From assembly GCF_002153425.1 (NCBI RefSeq), contig NZ_KZ119600.1:2062684-2126683 (forward strand): a stretch of DNA of 64,000 nt, in the 5' to 3' direction. The notes below the pieces were generated by a model. It made no database searches and was not told the DNA's origin. It saw only the letters and a list, made by a program, of their open reading frames with translations. Shown piece after piece: positions 26,986 to 36,271 of the stretch. Source of the stretch: Litchfieldia alkalitelluris. GTDB taxonomy: Bacteria > Bacillota > Bacilli > Bacillales > Salisediminibacteriaceae. Position 1 is the stretch's first letter; each line of letters starts with the position of its first letter. Both the position numbers and the translations under genes were made by a program.

Positions 26986-27021
26986 GGGTTAATCAATCTA
27001 TTTAAGTTGATTAGCCCTTTT
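26986..27021 (+). terminator. Intrinsic terminator after cheR
   Basis: Stem GGGTTAATCAA (26986-26996) with TTGATTAGCCC (27007-27017), one G-U pair, then TTTT. The remaining gene-free bases up to 27290 contain a candidate promoter and a 12-base palindrome but no ORF with an RBS. Confidence 0.85.
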
Positions 27022-27039
27022 ATATTCATACTCATTTGA

Positions 27040-27067
27040 ATGACAACTGTTAGACGTCTACTATATT
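27040..27067 (+). promoter_or_regulatory. Candidate promoter for the aromatic supraoperon
   Basis: ATGACA (27040-27045) and TATATT (27062-27067) at 16 bp; TATAAT at 27068 is an overlapping alternative -10. A perfect palindrome ACAAAATTTTGT lies at 27115-27126, downstream of the likely start. Weak evidence. Confidence 0.35.
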
Positions 27068-27290
27068 ATATAATAGAGGCTACCGGAAAATAGACATAAT
27101 AGAATACAAATGATACAAAATTTTGTTTGCATGGAGGTATACTCTGAAATATACTGTCGAGTAAATGAGCCTAATTGAAAAGAATTAAGAATAAACTCTT
27201 GCAAAATATTAGAAAATCATCGACAATGGTTAATAACATTAATTTAGTACATAAAAGCGATAAAGAATAGAGAAAGCTGAGGTAGATACA

Positions 27291-28463
27291 ATGAGGTTTT
27301 TAACAGCAGGGGAATCCCACGGTCCAGAACTAACGGCAGTTATTGAAGGAGTACCAAGTCAGTTACCACTTACGGAGGAGGATATTAATATCCATCTTGC
27401 TCGTAGACAAAAGGGGTACGGTCGAGGTAGAAGAATGCAGATTGAAAAGGATCGGGTAAGATTTACTAGTGGCGTACGCCATGGGAAAACTACTGGTGCA
27501 CCTATTACGATGATCGTTGAAAATAAAGATTGGAAGCATTGGGATAAAATTATGGGTGCAGCTCCCCTTGAAGAAGATGAAGAAAAAGAAGTGAAGCGTC
27601 AAATAACTAGACCTCGTCCAGGTCATGCTGATTTAAATGGAGCAATAAAGTATCGTCACAGAGATATGAGGAATGTTTTAGAAAGATCATCTGCAAGGGA
27701 AACAACTGTACGTGTGGCAGTTGGGGCAGTAGCACAAGTCATTCTTAAACAATTTAATATTGAGCTATGTGGCCATGTTTTAGAAATTGGTAATGTTAAA
27801 AGTGTGGAGCACTCTTTTGGCACGATAACGGAATTAAAAGAGAAATCAGAGGCTTCTGAGGTAAGATGTTTAGATGCTGATGCAAGTGAAAAAATGAAGC
27901 ATGCGATAGATGATGCCAAGAAAAACGGAGATTCGATTGGTGGAATAGTTGAAGTGGTGGCAGTCAATTTACCAGTTGGTCTAGGAAGTCATGTTCACTA
28001 TGATAAAAAACTTGATGCCAAAATCGCACAATCAGTGATGAGTATCAACGCATTTAAAGGTGTAGAGATAGGTGTTGGTTTTGAAGCAGCGAGAATGCTT
28101 GGCAGCCAGGTACATGATGAAATTATTTATGAAGAAGGAAAAGGTTTTCTACGAAGAACGAATCGCCTAGGCGGCTTTGAAGGTGGTATGACAAATGCCA
28201 TGCCGGTAGTTGTGCGAGGAGCTATGAAGCCGATTCCAACACTGTATAAACCACTTCAAAGCGTAGATATTGATACGAAGGAACCATTTTCTGCAAGTAT
28301 CGAACGTTCTGACAGCTGTGCAGTTCCTGCTGCAGCAGTAGTATGTGAAGCAGCAGTTGCTTGGGAGCTTGCAAATGCATTTCTTGATAAATTCGGCTCA
28401 GATACTCTAGAGGATATAACAGACCACTTTAATTTGTACCAAGAAAAAGTGAGGAATTTCTAA
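27291..28463 (+). CDS. aroC: Chorismate synthase
   Basis: Converts EPSP to chorismate; called aroF in B. subtilis. 390 residues with GESHG near residue 8, the [13 protein letters not shown] and [17 protein letters not shown] signatures and SDSCAVPAA near the C-terminus (FMN site). GAGGT before ATG. First gene of the supraoperon, its product feeding TrpE, AroH and MqnA. Stop overlaps the aroB start by one base. Confidence 0.96.
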   Translation: MRFLTAGESHGPELTAVIEGVPSQLPLTEEDINIHLARRQKGYGRGRRMQIEKDRVRFTSGVRHGKTTGAPITMIVENKDWKHWDKIMGAAPLEEDEEKEVKRQITRPRPGHADLNGAIKYRHRDMRNVLERSSARETTVRVAVGAVAQVILKQFNIELCGHVLEIGNVKSVEHSFGTITELKEKSEASEVRCLDADASEKMKHAIDDAKKNGDSIGGIVEVVAVNLPVGLGSHVHYDKKLDAKIAQSVMSINAFKGVEIGVGFEAARMLGSQVHDEIIYEEGKGFLRRTNRLGGFEGGMTNAMPVVVRGAMKPIPTLYKPLQSVDIDTKEPFSASIERSDSCAVPAAAVVCEAAVAWELANAFLDKFGSDTLEDITDHFNLYQEKVRNF

Positions 28464-29554
28464 TGGACAATAAGGTTCTTTACGTAGAGTCGAGTAAACA
28501 TACGTATCCGATTATTGTAGAACCTGAGAGTCTGTCGTCGTTATATTCAAAGATAGAAGAGCACTCGGATTCAAAAGCGTCCCGTTTTTTTATCATTACT
28601 GATGATACGGTGGCACCATTGTATTTAGATATAGCTGTTTCTTCCTTTCCTATTAAAGATAAAGTGGATACTTATGTCATTCCAACAGGAGAAGCTTCGA
28701 AATCCCTAAGCATGTATGAGAAAGTAATGACCGCTGCACTGGAAAATAAACTAGACCGAAAATCATTAATTATCGCCCTTGGTGGTGGCGTTGTTGGTGA
28801 TCTAGCAGGTTTTATTGCGGCAACTTATATGAGAGGAATACCTTTTGTACAGGTACCTACAACGCTCCTAGCTCATGATAGTAGTGTAGGAGGAAAAGTT
28901 GGTATTAATCATCCTTTAGGTAAAAATATGATAGGTGCCTTTCATCCACCTTCATTAGTGATCTATGATCCTAAGGCATTAATGTCCCTTCCTGAAAAAG
29001 AATGGCGTTCCGGTTTTGCAGAGGTTATTAAACATGGTTTTATCGCCGATGAGTCATTTTTAACATGGTTACAGGACAAAATAGTATCCTTTCAAAACAT
29101 TTCTATGGATGTGCTTACTGAGTTATTAATTCGTTCTATTAAAGTGAAGGTAGCTGTAGTAGAGCAAGACGAGGAAGAAAAAGGCATTCGTGCTTACCTA
29201 AACTTTGGTCATACATTAGGTCATGCAATAGAAGGGGAAGCGGGTTATGGCCAATTAACACACGGTGAAGCTGTCGCTATTGGGATGGAATTTGCTGTGA
29301 GGTTTAGCGAAAAGTACTATGGTCACCAATTAGAAGCTGATAAGTACTTTAATTATATGAAGGATCTTGGCTATTCATTAGATATACCAAGTGATATGGA
29401 TATAAATCAACTTATCCATCGCATCAAACTTGATAAAAAATCACATAGCAGTAAAATACATTTTGTGCTGTTACAAAAAATAGGTAGTCCTAAACTTGTG
29501 GAGGTTAATGAAAACCTACTGAAAGCTGAATTAACAGGGAAAGGCGGGGTGTAA
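28463..29554 (+). CDS. aroB: 3-dehydroquinate synthase
   Basis: Second shikimate-pathway step, cyclising DAHP with NAD and a divalent metal. 363 residues with the NAD-binding GGGVVGDLAGFIAATYMRG near residue 108, metal ligands in EVIKHG near residue 190, and HTLGHAIE near residue 250. Starts at the last base of aroC. Confidence 0.95.
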   Translation: MDNKVLYVESSKHTYPIIVEPESLSSLYSKIEEHSDSKASRFFIITDDTVAPLYLDIAVSSFPIKDKVDTYVIPTGEASKSLSMYEKVMTAALENKLDRKSLIIALGGGVVGDLAGFIAATYMRGIPFVQVPTTLLAHDSSVGGKVGINHPLGKNMIGAFHPPSLVIYDPKALMSLPEKEWRSGFAEVIKHGFIADESFLTWLQDKIVSFQNISMDVLTELLIRSIKVKVAVVEQDEEEKGIRAYLNFGHTLGHAIEGEAGYGQLTHGEAVAIGMEFAVRFSEKYYGHQLEADKYFNYMKDLGYSLDIPSDMDINQLIHRIKLDKKSHSSKIHFVLLQKIGSPKLVEVNENLLKAELTGKGGV

Positions 29555-29938
29555 TTGGTGAGAGGGGTAAGAGGAGCTACTACAGTAGAGAAAAACGAGA
29601 AGAGTGAAATACTAGAAGCAACATATGAACTTTTTGATACTATGCAGAAACAAAATAGTTATAATCCTGAAGATATTTCACATGTAATAATATCTATGAC
29701 CCAGGATTTAAATGCAGCTTTTCCGGCGGTAGCGATGAGGCAGTTAAAAGATTACGATCTAGTACCTGTTATGTGTACCCAGGAAGTTCCAGTTCCAGGA
29801 AGCCTAGAAAAGTGTATTCGAGTGATGGTAACGATTAATACAAGCAAAGGGCAAGGGGAAATCAATCATGTATATTTAAATGAGGCAATACGATTACGCC
29901 CAGATTTATCCTTGACAAATAAGGTGGATTCACGGTAG
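29555..29938 (+). CDS. aroH: Chorismate mutase, AroH type
   Basis: Monofunctional, trimeric chorismate mutase giving prephenate for the phenylalanine/tyrosine branch. 127 residues, TTG start (GTG at 29558 possible). RGVRGATTVEKNE at the N-terminus, CTQEVPVPGSLEKCIRVMV with the active-site arginine, and RPDLSLT at the C-terminus identify the family. The trp leader follows. Confidence 0.95.
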   Translation: MVRGVRGATTVEKNEKSEILEATYELFDTMQKQNSYNPEDISHVIISMTQDLNAAFPAVAMRQLKDYDLVPVMCTQEVPVPGSLEKCIRVMVTINTSKGQGEINHVYLNEAIRLRPDLSLTNKVDSR

Positions 29939-30042
29939 TATTACTACAATACCTTGCGAATATTAAGAATTATTAGATTTTATTTGCTGAGAGTAAAGGA
30001 AGAGCTTAGGGAAATTAGTTGAGTACAGTATTACAAAAAAAT

Positions 30043-30095
30043 GAGCAGAGTTTAGTTTAGATGAGTTTGAGTTGAGGAGAGCGGAGTAGAGTTAG
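30043..30095 (+). promoter_or_regulatory. TRAP-binding site: eleven GAG/TAG triplets in the trpE leader
   Basis: Eleven triplets start at 30043, 30048, 30053, 30058, 30063, 30069, 30074, 30079, 30084, 30089 and 30093, separated by two bases except for one three-base and one one-base spacer. Eleven equals the number of TRAP subunits. Known TRAP targets have this form, so the assignment is firm. Confidence 0.95.
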
Positions 30096-30126
30096 GAATC
30101 GACGACAGGATACGTCTGCCCTCTAC
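30086..30126 (+). promoter_or_regulatory. Candidate trp antiterminator
   Basis: GTAGAG (30086-30091), overlapping triplets 9 and 10, pairs with CTCTAC (30121-30126); nested inside, GACG (30101-30104) pairs with CGTC (30113-30116), which belongs to the terminator 5' arm. TRAP binding would prevent the outer stem and free the terminator. Confidence 0.65.
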
Positions 30127-30148
30127 ACAGAAGCAGACGTATTTTTTT
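30110..30148 (+). terminator. trp attenuator terminator
   Basis: Perfect 10-bp stem ATACGTCTGC (30110-30119) with GCAGACGTAT (30133-30142), then seven T. Mutually exclusive with the antiterminator at 30086-30126. Confidence 0.93.
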
Positions 30149-30160
30149 AATTTTATTAAA

Positions 30161-30242
30161 TCCTTTCAGAAAGAAAAATTTTTAGCTGGTCTATGAAATA
30201 AATGGCCTAAATCCAATGAAAATTTTTTTCATACTGAAAGGA
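30161..30242 (+). other. Long inverted repeat between attenuator and trpE
   Basis: TCCTTTCAG (30161-30169) is perfectly complementary to CTGAAAGGA (30234-30242), enclosing 64 bases with further A/T-rich complementarity. It lies downstream of the attenuator terminator, so it is present only in read-through transcripts, about 55 bases before the trpE RBS. Confidence 0.6.
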
Positions 30243-30309
30243 CTCATTGCAAAACCCCATCCCCTCCTTGATTCAATCACGAACTACCTGCCAAACAGAG
30301 GTGAAGAAA

Positions 30310-31824
30310 GTGATTGAACCATCCGTTCATACATTTTTACAACATGCAAAATCCCATGACACCATTCCCATGTGGGCAACCGTTATTGCGGATACAAAAA
30401 CACCCATTCAATTATTTCAATTATTTAACGATGAGGCAGCATTCATATTAGAAAGTAAGGACCCATTATCTCCATGGTCCTCCTATTCCTTTATTGGATT
30501 ATCTCCTAAATATGTTCTCTTGGAACGTAACAGAGAATTTATCTTAGAGGATAATAAAGGACAAAAATTATTAAGTAGAAGTAATTTCAAAGACGCATGG
30601 ACATCGAGTATGGACTATCAAAATGTGGCAGAACAATTCCCGATGAATATTCCATTTCCTGGTGGGGCAGTTGGTTACTTTAGCTTTGAATCTTATTCCC
30701 TATATGAACCTAAGCTTCGTAATGATAATTCTAATGAACCAGAAGTACACCTTGTTTTTTGTGAGACGATCCTTGTTTTTGATCATGTGAAGGAGGAATT
30801 GATTGTACTTCAACTGCAAGAAGTAGATCAAGATGATCAGGAATCCAGCTTTGATCAAGGAAAAAGTAAAATACAAACCATTATTAAAAAGTTAGGAGAA
30901 GGCAGAACAGAGATACACAAAGTTTTAGCATCAGAAGAGCTCTTCGATAAAGAGGAGGACATCTTTAGAGATGTTGTAAGTAATGTCTCTAAAACAAACT
31001 TCATTGAAAATGTGAAGAAAGTAAAAGAATATATTCGTGCTGGAGATACATTCCAGACCGTGATTTCACAGCGATTTGAAGTGCCTGTGAAATCCTCAGG
31101 GTTAGATTTGTACCGAGTTTTAAGAAAAGTTAACCCATCTCCATATTTATATTATTTAAGACTTGGAGAACAAGAAATTATTGGTAGTTCACCAGAAAGA
31201 CTTATCAAAATTGACGAAACAAAGGAATTGGAAATACACCCTATTGCAGGGACGAGGCCGAGGGGAAAGACGAAGGAACAAGATGAAAAACTTGCACATG
31301 AACTCCTTCATGATGAAAAGGAGCGAGCAGAGCATTTAATGCTAGTTGATCTTGCTAGAAACGATATAGGAAGAGTCAGTGACTATGGGGCAGTGAAGGC
31401 CCTCGACATGATGACTGTGACTTATTTTTCCCACGTGATGCATTTAATTACGAAGGTAACAGGAAGACTTAGGGAAAACGTACACCCATTTGAAGCTTTG
31501 TTTTCTGCTCATCCAGCTGGGACAGTATCAGGTGCACCGAAAGTTCGTGCTGTAGAGATCATTCAAGAAATTGAGAATGATAGAAGAGGAGTTTATGCTG
31601 GCGCAATCGCTTACTGTGGATATAATCAAGCCATCGATTCATGTATTGCTATAAGAACGATTATTTTAAAAAATGGTGTGGCATCTGTCCAAGCAGGGGC
31701 AGGTATCGTTCAAGATTCTGTTCCAGAGCTAGAGTGGGAAGAAACTCGAAACAAAGCAAAAGCGTTATTATATGCAATTAAGCTGTCGGAGCAGCGCTAT
31801 CATATGGAGGGGGTATTGAAATGA
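30310..31824 (+). CDS. trpE: Anthranilate synthase component I
   Basis: Makes anthranilate from chorismate with a glutamine amidotransferase subunit. 504 residues from GTG 30310, with AGAGGTGA at 30297-30304; the open frame extends back to a TTG at 30247 but the extra 21 residues have no family counterpart. C-terminal chorismate-binding domain shows GSSPERLIKI, HPIAGTRPRG, LVDLARNDIGRV and the PAGTVSGAPK loop; the feedback region has LLESKD-type sequence (ILESKDPLSPWSSYSFIG). No trpG in the operon, as in B. subtilis where pabA serves. Stop overlaps the trpD start. Confidence 0.95.
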   Translation: MIEPSVHTFLQHAKSHDTIPMWATVIADTKTPIQLFQLFNDEAAFILESKDPLSPWSSYSFIGLSPKYVLLERNREFILEDNKGQKLLSRSNFKDAWTSSMDYQNVAEQFPMNIPFPGGAVGYFSFESYSLYEPKLRNDNSNEPEVHLVFCETILVFDHVKEELIVLQLQEVDQDDQESSFDQGKSKIQTIIKKLGEGRTEIHKVLASEELFDKEEDIFRDVVSNVSKTNFIENVKKVKEYIRAGDTFQTVISQRFEVPVKSSGLDLYRVLRKVNPSPYLYYLRLGEQEIIGSSPERLIKIDETKELEIHPIAGTRPRGKTKEQDEKLAHELLHDEKERAEHLMLVDLARNDIGRVSDYGAVKALDMMTVTYFSHVMHLITKVTGRLRENVHPFEALFSAHPAGTVSGAPKVRAVEIIQEIENDRRGVYAGAIAYCGYNQAIDSCIAIRTIILKNGVASVQAGAGIVQDSVPELEWEETRNKAKALLYAIKLSEQRYHMEGVLK

Positions 31825-32834
31825 GTAATGTAATAGAAAGACTTCTTACGAATGAAACACTAACGGAAAAAGAAGCGGAAGAGCTTTTGAATTCTCTCTT
31901 AAAGGGAGACCTCCATGATGAGCAAGTAGCGGCTATTTTGTCTATCCTTCGATTTCGTGGAGAGACTGTGGAGGAAATTGTAGGGTTTGCAAGGGGTATG
32001 AAGAATAATGCCATGAAGGTGGAAACGAAGATCCCTGTCTTAGATACTTGCGGTACTGGAGGAGATGGAATAGGCACCTTCAATATATCTACAGCTGTTG
32101 CTATTCTATTAAGCTCATTAAATATACCTATTGCAAAACATGGAAATAGAAGTGTTTCTTCAAAGACAGGAAGTGCCGATGTACTAGAGGCCTTAGGAAT
32201 TCCAATCCAAACGAATGCGGTGGAGGCAAGAAAATATTTAGAAAACTTTAACCTATGTTTTTTGTTTGCCCCAATTTATCATTCTGCAATGAAGCAAGTT
32301 GCAACTGCCAGAAAAAAGCTAGGAATAAAAACTATATTTAATATACTAGGGCCTCTCACTAACCCTGCTGGGGCAAAAAGACAGCTCATAGGTGTTTATA
32401 ACAAAAACCAGGCATTGAAAATGGCCACAGCTTCTTCAAGTCTAGGTATAGAACGTGCCATGTTTGTTACTGGTGAAGATGGACTTGACGAAATAACTGT
32501 AACAGGAAAAACGTATGTATCTGAAGTGAACCAAGGAAAGGTTACGCAATATGAAATTACACCAGAAGAGCTTGGTTTAGAACGTGGGAAAATTGAGCCA
32601 ATTTTAGTTAAATCATCACTAGAAAGTGCGCATGTAATTGAACGTGCATTCTCTGGTAAAGGACCGAAAGAGGCTGAAAATATTATTCTATTAAATGCAG
32701 GTGCTGCAATGTACGTATATGGGAAGACAAAGACTTTAAAGGAGGGTGTCAGTGAAGCAAGGAAAGGGCTCGGGGAGCCTGTGCTGAAACAGTTGGCAAT
32801 GTTAAGGAATATAAAGGAGGTCCTTGCCCAATGA
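31821..32834 (+). CDS. trpD: Anthranilate phosphoribosyltransferase
   Basis: Joins anthranilate to PRPP. 337 residues with DTCGTGGDGIGTFNIST near residue 75 (PRPP diphosphate binding), KHGNRSVSSKTGSADVLEALG and FNILGPLTNPA. ATG overlaps the trpE stop by four bases; its stop in turn overlaps trpC. Confidence 0.96.
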   Translation: MSNVIERLLTNETLTEKEAEELLNSLLKGDLHDEQVAAILSILRFRGETVEEIVGFARGMKNNAMKVETKIPVLDTCGTGGDGIGTFNISTAVAILLSSLNIPIAKHGNRSVSSKTGSADVLEALGIPIQTNAVEARKYLENFNLCFLFAPIYHSAMKQVATARKKLGIKTIFNILGPLTNPAGAKRQLIGVYNKNQALKMATASSSLGIERAMFVTGEDGLDEITVTGKTYVSEVNQGKVTQYEITPEELGLERGKIEPILVKSSLESAHVIERAFSGKGPKEAENIILLNAGAAMYVYGKTKTLKEGVSEARKGLGEPVLKQLAMLRNIKEVLAQ

Positions 32835-33622
32835 CAATTTTAGATAAGATCGTTGTACAAAAAAAGAGGGAGGTTCAAAGCCTCCCTAACACTTTTCATG
32901 AAAAGGAATATAAAAAAAATTCACTATATGATGCAATAGCTGTACCTGTTAATCCATTGGGGATCATTGCTGAGGTGAAAAAGGCGAGCCCTTCGAAAGG
33001 GATTTTAGTGGAAGAATTTGATCCATTAAGTATCGCCAAGACGTATGAACAACTTCCAGTAGAAGCAATATCAGTTTTAACTGATCAGCAATTTTTCCAA
33101 GGGCATCCAGATTATTTAACAAAAATCAAAGAAAATGTTAATCTACCAATTTTGAGAAAGGATTTTATTATTCATGAGAAGCAAGTGAAGGAATCTAAAG
33201 AAATGGGAGCGGATGCAATCTTATTAATCGCTGCTATCTTAGAAGGTTCTCAGCTTAAGGAATATTATGAAATGGCGCACTCAATGGACCTAGACGTATT
33301 AATCGAAGTCCATCATGAGCAGGAGCTTGAAAAAGTGCTTAGTGTAGTAAATCCTAGATTAATAGGGGTTAATAATCGCAATTTAAATACATTTGAAACA
33401 TCTTTGGATACGACAAAAAAGCTTGCACCATACATTCCAAAGGAGACATTATTCATTAGTGAAAGTGGCGTGAAGACAAGTGAAGATGTAAATTTCCTTC
33501 GCCATCATACCCACATTAATGGCCTTCTTGTAGGAGAAGCATTTATGGTGGAGAGTGATAAGCGAAGTATGCTAAGAGGATGGTTTGAGACTGGGGTGGA
33601 AACAAGTGAATACTCTACTTAA
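32831..33622 (+). CDS. trpC: Indole-3-glycerol phosphate synthase
   Basis: Decarboxylating ring closure of CdRP to indole-3-glycerol phosphate; TIM barrel. 263 residues with [10 protein letters not shown] near residue 47, LRKDFI (catalytic lysine) near residue 112, GVNNRNL and SESGV. ATG overlaps the trpD stop, preceded by AAGGAGG. The 3' end overlaps the following gene by 17 bases, the start codon of which lies inside. Confidence 0.96.
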   Translation: MTILDKIVVQKKREVQSLPNTFHEKEYKKNSLYDAIAVPVNPLGIIAEVKKASPSKGILVEEFDPLSIAKTYEQLPVEAISVLTDQQFFQGHPDYLTKIKENVNLPILRKDFIIHEKQVKESKEMGADAILLIAAILEGSQLKEYYEMAHSMDLDVLIEVHHEQELEKVLSVVNPRLIGVNNRNLNTFETSLDTTKKLAPYIPKETLFISESGVKTSEDVNFLRHHTHINGLLVGEAFMVESDKRSMLRGWFETGVETSEYST

Positions 33623-35441
33623 ATTTTGTGGCATGACAAATTATGAGGATTACAGTAAAGCTGTAGATTCTGGGGTGGATTACATTGGGTTTATTTTTGC
33701 GAAGAGTAAACGAAGAGTTAATCCTCATGATGTGCATAAATGGGTAAAAGGAAAGCCAAAGAAAAGGCATCAAAAGCTAGTGGGGGTTTTCGTTAATGAA
33801 ACAATAGAAACGATTGTGGAAGTCATTCATGCCTGTCCAATCCAAGTCGTTCAATTGCATGGATTAGAAACGGCAAAATATATAACTGAGTTAAAGTCAT
33901 CACTGCCAGCAATGAAGATATTTAAAACAGTACATCATAAGCAGAGTGGTCATCGAGAATTAAAGGATTTTAAAGGTTACGTAGATGGATATATTATTGA
34001 TACAAAAACAGAAGATATGTGGGGAGGAAGCGGCATAGCCTTTAACTGGGAAAGTGTTCCTCTTTATACGGCAGAAGCAATGGAACAAGGCATACCATGT
34101 TTCATAGCAGGTGGCGTAAAGGTGAGTAATATTAAAGAATTAATGAACTATGAACCCGCAGGTATTGATGTGTCTTCTGGAATTGAAGAAATGGGAATGA
34201 AGGACGAAAGGAAGATGAAACAAATGGTGGAACTTACAAAAGAGAAATATCAAGCACCAGATAGTTTGGGGAGATTTGGAAAATTTGGAGGAAAGTATGT
34301 CCCTGAAACGTTAATGCATGCATTGGAGGAGTTGGAGGATGCCTTTGAAGCTGCAATTGCAGATGAAAAGTTTTTCGAGGAACTTCATAGAGAATGGGAA
34401 CGTTATTCAGGACGTCCTACGCCCCTAACTGAGGCGGGGCGACTATCTAGTTATTTAGGTGGAGCGAACATTTATCTAAAACGTGAGGATCTTAATCATA
34501 CGGGTGCACATAAAATTAACAATGCAATTGCTCAAGCACTTCTAGCAAAAAGAATGGGGAAAAACCAAATTATCGCAGAAACAGGCGCAGGGCAGCATGG
34601 TGTGGCTTCTGCAACAGTAGCTGCTAGATTTGGACTTACTTGTAAAGTCTTTATGGGTGAAGAGGATATGAAGCGTCAGGAGTTAAATGTTTTTAGAATG
34701 AGGCTTCTTGGTGCAGAAGTGATTCCAGTTATTAGTGGTGGCAAAACTTTAAAGGATGCTACGAATGAAGCCATTAGGCACTGGGTATCCCACGTAGAGG
34801 ATACCTTTTATTTAATTGGCTCCGCTGTAGGACCACACCCTTATCCAAAAATGGTTAGGGAATTCCAGTCAGTTATTGGTAGGGAAAGTAAAGAGCAATT
34901 TATTAAAGAAGTTGGGAAGCTTCCAGATGAAATCATAGCTTGTGTCGGTGGTGGTAGTAACGCAATTGGCATGTTCTATCCCTTCATAGAGGATGATGTT
35001 TCACTTATTGGAGTTGAAGCAGCTGGTAAGGGTGTTGATACGAATGAACATGCTGCGACGTTAACAAAGGGTAGTGTTGGTGTACTCCATGGATCTATGT
35101 CTTATTTACTGCAGGATGAATGGGGTAATATTATCGAACCATATTCAATTTCTGCAGGACTAGATTATCCTGGCATTGGCCCAGAGCATTCTTATTTAAG
35201 GGATCAAGGAAGAGTGACTTACGAATCAGTAACAGATGCAGAAGCTTTAGAGGCACTTCAAGTTTTGTGTCAATATGAAGGTATTTTACCTGCTATTGAG
35301 TCAGCGCATGCTGTAGCCCATGCCATGAAGCGGGCAAGAGAATTGGGCAGTGATGCAAAGATTTTAGTTTGCTTGTCAGGTCGTGGAGATAAGGATGTCC
35401 ATACCATTCAGGGCGTACTAGGGGGAAATGAATATGAATAG
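33606..35441 (+). CDS. trpFB: TrpF-TrpB fusion: phosphoribosylanthranilate isomerase / tryptophan synthase beta
   Basis: A single uninterrupted frame encodes two enzymes. Start GTG 33606, six bases after GGGTGG. Residues 1 to about 213 are TrpF with KFCGM (catalytic Cys 8) and IDTKT (Asp 132); residues from about 221 are TrpB with [10 protein letters not shown] (PLP lysine 303), ETGAGQHG and CVGGGSNA. The junction ([19 protein letters not shown]) has no stop codon and no Shine-Dalgarno; the linker is only a few residues. All catalytic residues of both halves remain, so both activities are expected. B. subtilis has two genes. The tryptophan synthase alpha subunit is separate (trpA). Confidence 0.93.
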   Translation: MNTLLKFCGMTNYEDYSKAVDSGVDYIGFIFAKSKRRVNPHDVHKWVKGKPKKRHQKLVGVFVNETIETIVEVIHACPIQVVQLHGLETAKYITELKSSLPAMKIFKTVHHKQSGHRELKDFKGYVDGYIIDTKTEDMWGGSGIAFNWESVPLYTAEAMEQGIPCFIAGGVKVSNIKELMNYEPAGIDVSSGIEEMGMKDERKMKQMVELTKEKYQAPDSLGRFGKFGGKYVPETLMHALEELEDAFEAAIADEKFFEELHREWERYSGRPTPLTEAGRLSSYLGGANIYLKREDLNHTGAHKINNAIAQALLAKRMGKNQIIAETGAGQHGVASATVAARFGLTCKVFMGEEDMKRQELNVFRMRLLGAEVIPVISGGKTLKDATNEAIRHWVSHVEDTFYLIGSAVGPHPYPKMVREFQSVIGRESKEQFIKEVGKLPDEIIACVGGGSNAIGMFYPFIEDDVSLIGVEAAGKGVDTNEHAATLTKGSVGVLHGSMSYLLQDEWGNIIEPYSISAGLDYPGIGPEHSYLRDQGRVTYESVTDAEALEALQVLCQYEGILPAIESAHAVAHAMKRARELGSDAKILVCLSGRGDKDVHTIQGVLGGNEYE

Positions 35442-36231
35442 ATTACTAGATCCTAAGTTCGTGAATAAAACAAAACGATTTGTACCATATATCATGGCAG
35501 GTGATCCAACATTAGAGGCATCCATTGATATAGCTCTAACATTGCAGGAGGCTGGTGTTGATGCAATAGAATGGGGAGTTCCTTTCAGCGATCCATTGGC
35601 AGATGGCCCAGTTATTCAGGAAGCAGGAGAAAGGGCAAGGAAACTAGGTATGAATATTGAAAGGGCAGTGGACGGTGTAAAACTCGCTAGGGAAAAAGGA
35701 CTTACTATTCCTGTCATATTATTTAGTTATATTAATCCTGTATTAGCAATTGGTGAAGGGAGGCTCCTATCCCTCATGTCAGATGCAGATATTGATGGAC
35801 TTTTAATACCAGATTTACCAGTGGAAGAAAGTGATTCAATACGCGCGGAATGTAGGAATGTTGGAATATCGTTAATCCCTTTGATTACTTTAAGTTCTAG
35901 GGATCGAATTGAAAAAATCTGTCAAAATGGTGAGGGATTTATATATTTTGTCTCGTCACACGGTGTTACAGGAACTAGGGAAAGTTTTTCAGAAAAAATT
36001 GCTGACTCTATTAACACAATAAAAAAATATACAGATGTACCAGTACTAGTAGGATTTGGTATTTCACAACCACAACATGTAAGCTACTTCAATACGATAT
36101 CTGATGGCGTTATCGTAGGAAGTGCACTTGTACACTTGATTGGAGAGCAAAAATATGCTTTAATGCATAAAAGGGATAAAGTAGAGGGACTCGATAAAAT
36201 TAAAGAATTTGTCCTTGAGCTCAATTCGTAA
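35434..36231 (+). CDS. trpA: Tryptophan synthase alpha subunit
   Basis: Cleaves indole-3-glycerol phosphate and passes indole to TrpB, here the C-terminal half of the fusion. 265 residues starting at ATG 35434, eight bases after TAGGGGG; ATG 35428 is too close to the RBS. Catalytic Glu and Asp are seen in [15 protein letters not shown] near residue 46; phosphate loop GFGIS near residue 208. Overlaps the trpFB 3' end by eight bases. Confidence 0.95.
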   Translation: MNRLLDPKFVNKTKRFVPYIMAGDPTLEASIDIALTLQEAGVDAIEWGVPFSDPLADGPVIQEAGERARKLGMNIERAVDGVKLAREKGLTIPVILFSYINPVLAIGEGRLLSLMSDADIDGLLIPDLPVEESDSIRAECRNVGISLIPLITLSSRDRIEKICQNGEGFIYFVSSHGVTGTRESFSEKIADSINTIKKYTDVPVLVGFGISQPQHVSYFNTISDGVIVGSALVHLIGEQKYALMHKRDKVEGLDKIKEFVLELNS

Positions 36232-36271
36232 TAGGATAAAAGAAGAAAGAAATATGTGAGGAGAGATGAAC

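Noticed and set aside
27270-27295. A few GAG/TAG triplets around the aroC start as a second TRAP site
   Set aside because: Only about four triplets with irregular spacing; TRAP sites need many at two- to three-base spacing.
29939-30042. trp promoter between aroH and the TRAP site
   Set aside because: TTGCGA near 29954 has no convincing -10 at 16-18 bp; a promoter is likely here but I could not place it.
30247-30309. Start of trpE at TTG 30247
   Set aside because: No RBS, extra residues foreign to TrpE, and GTG 30310 has AGAGGTGA at the right distance.
34266-34268. Separate trpB start at TTG 34266, which would mean no fusion
   Set aside because: No stop ends TrpF upstream, no Shine-Dalgarno lies before the TTG, and the frame is continuous. 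Internal initiation cannot be fully excluded.
36232-36271. T-box or other riboswitch before hisC/tyrA
   Set aside because: Interval is only 40 bases and holds just the RBS; no T-box signature.
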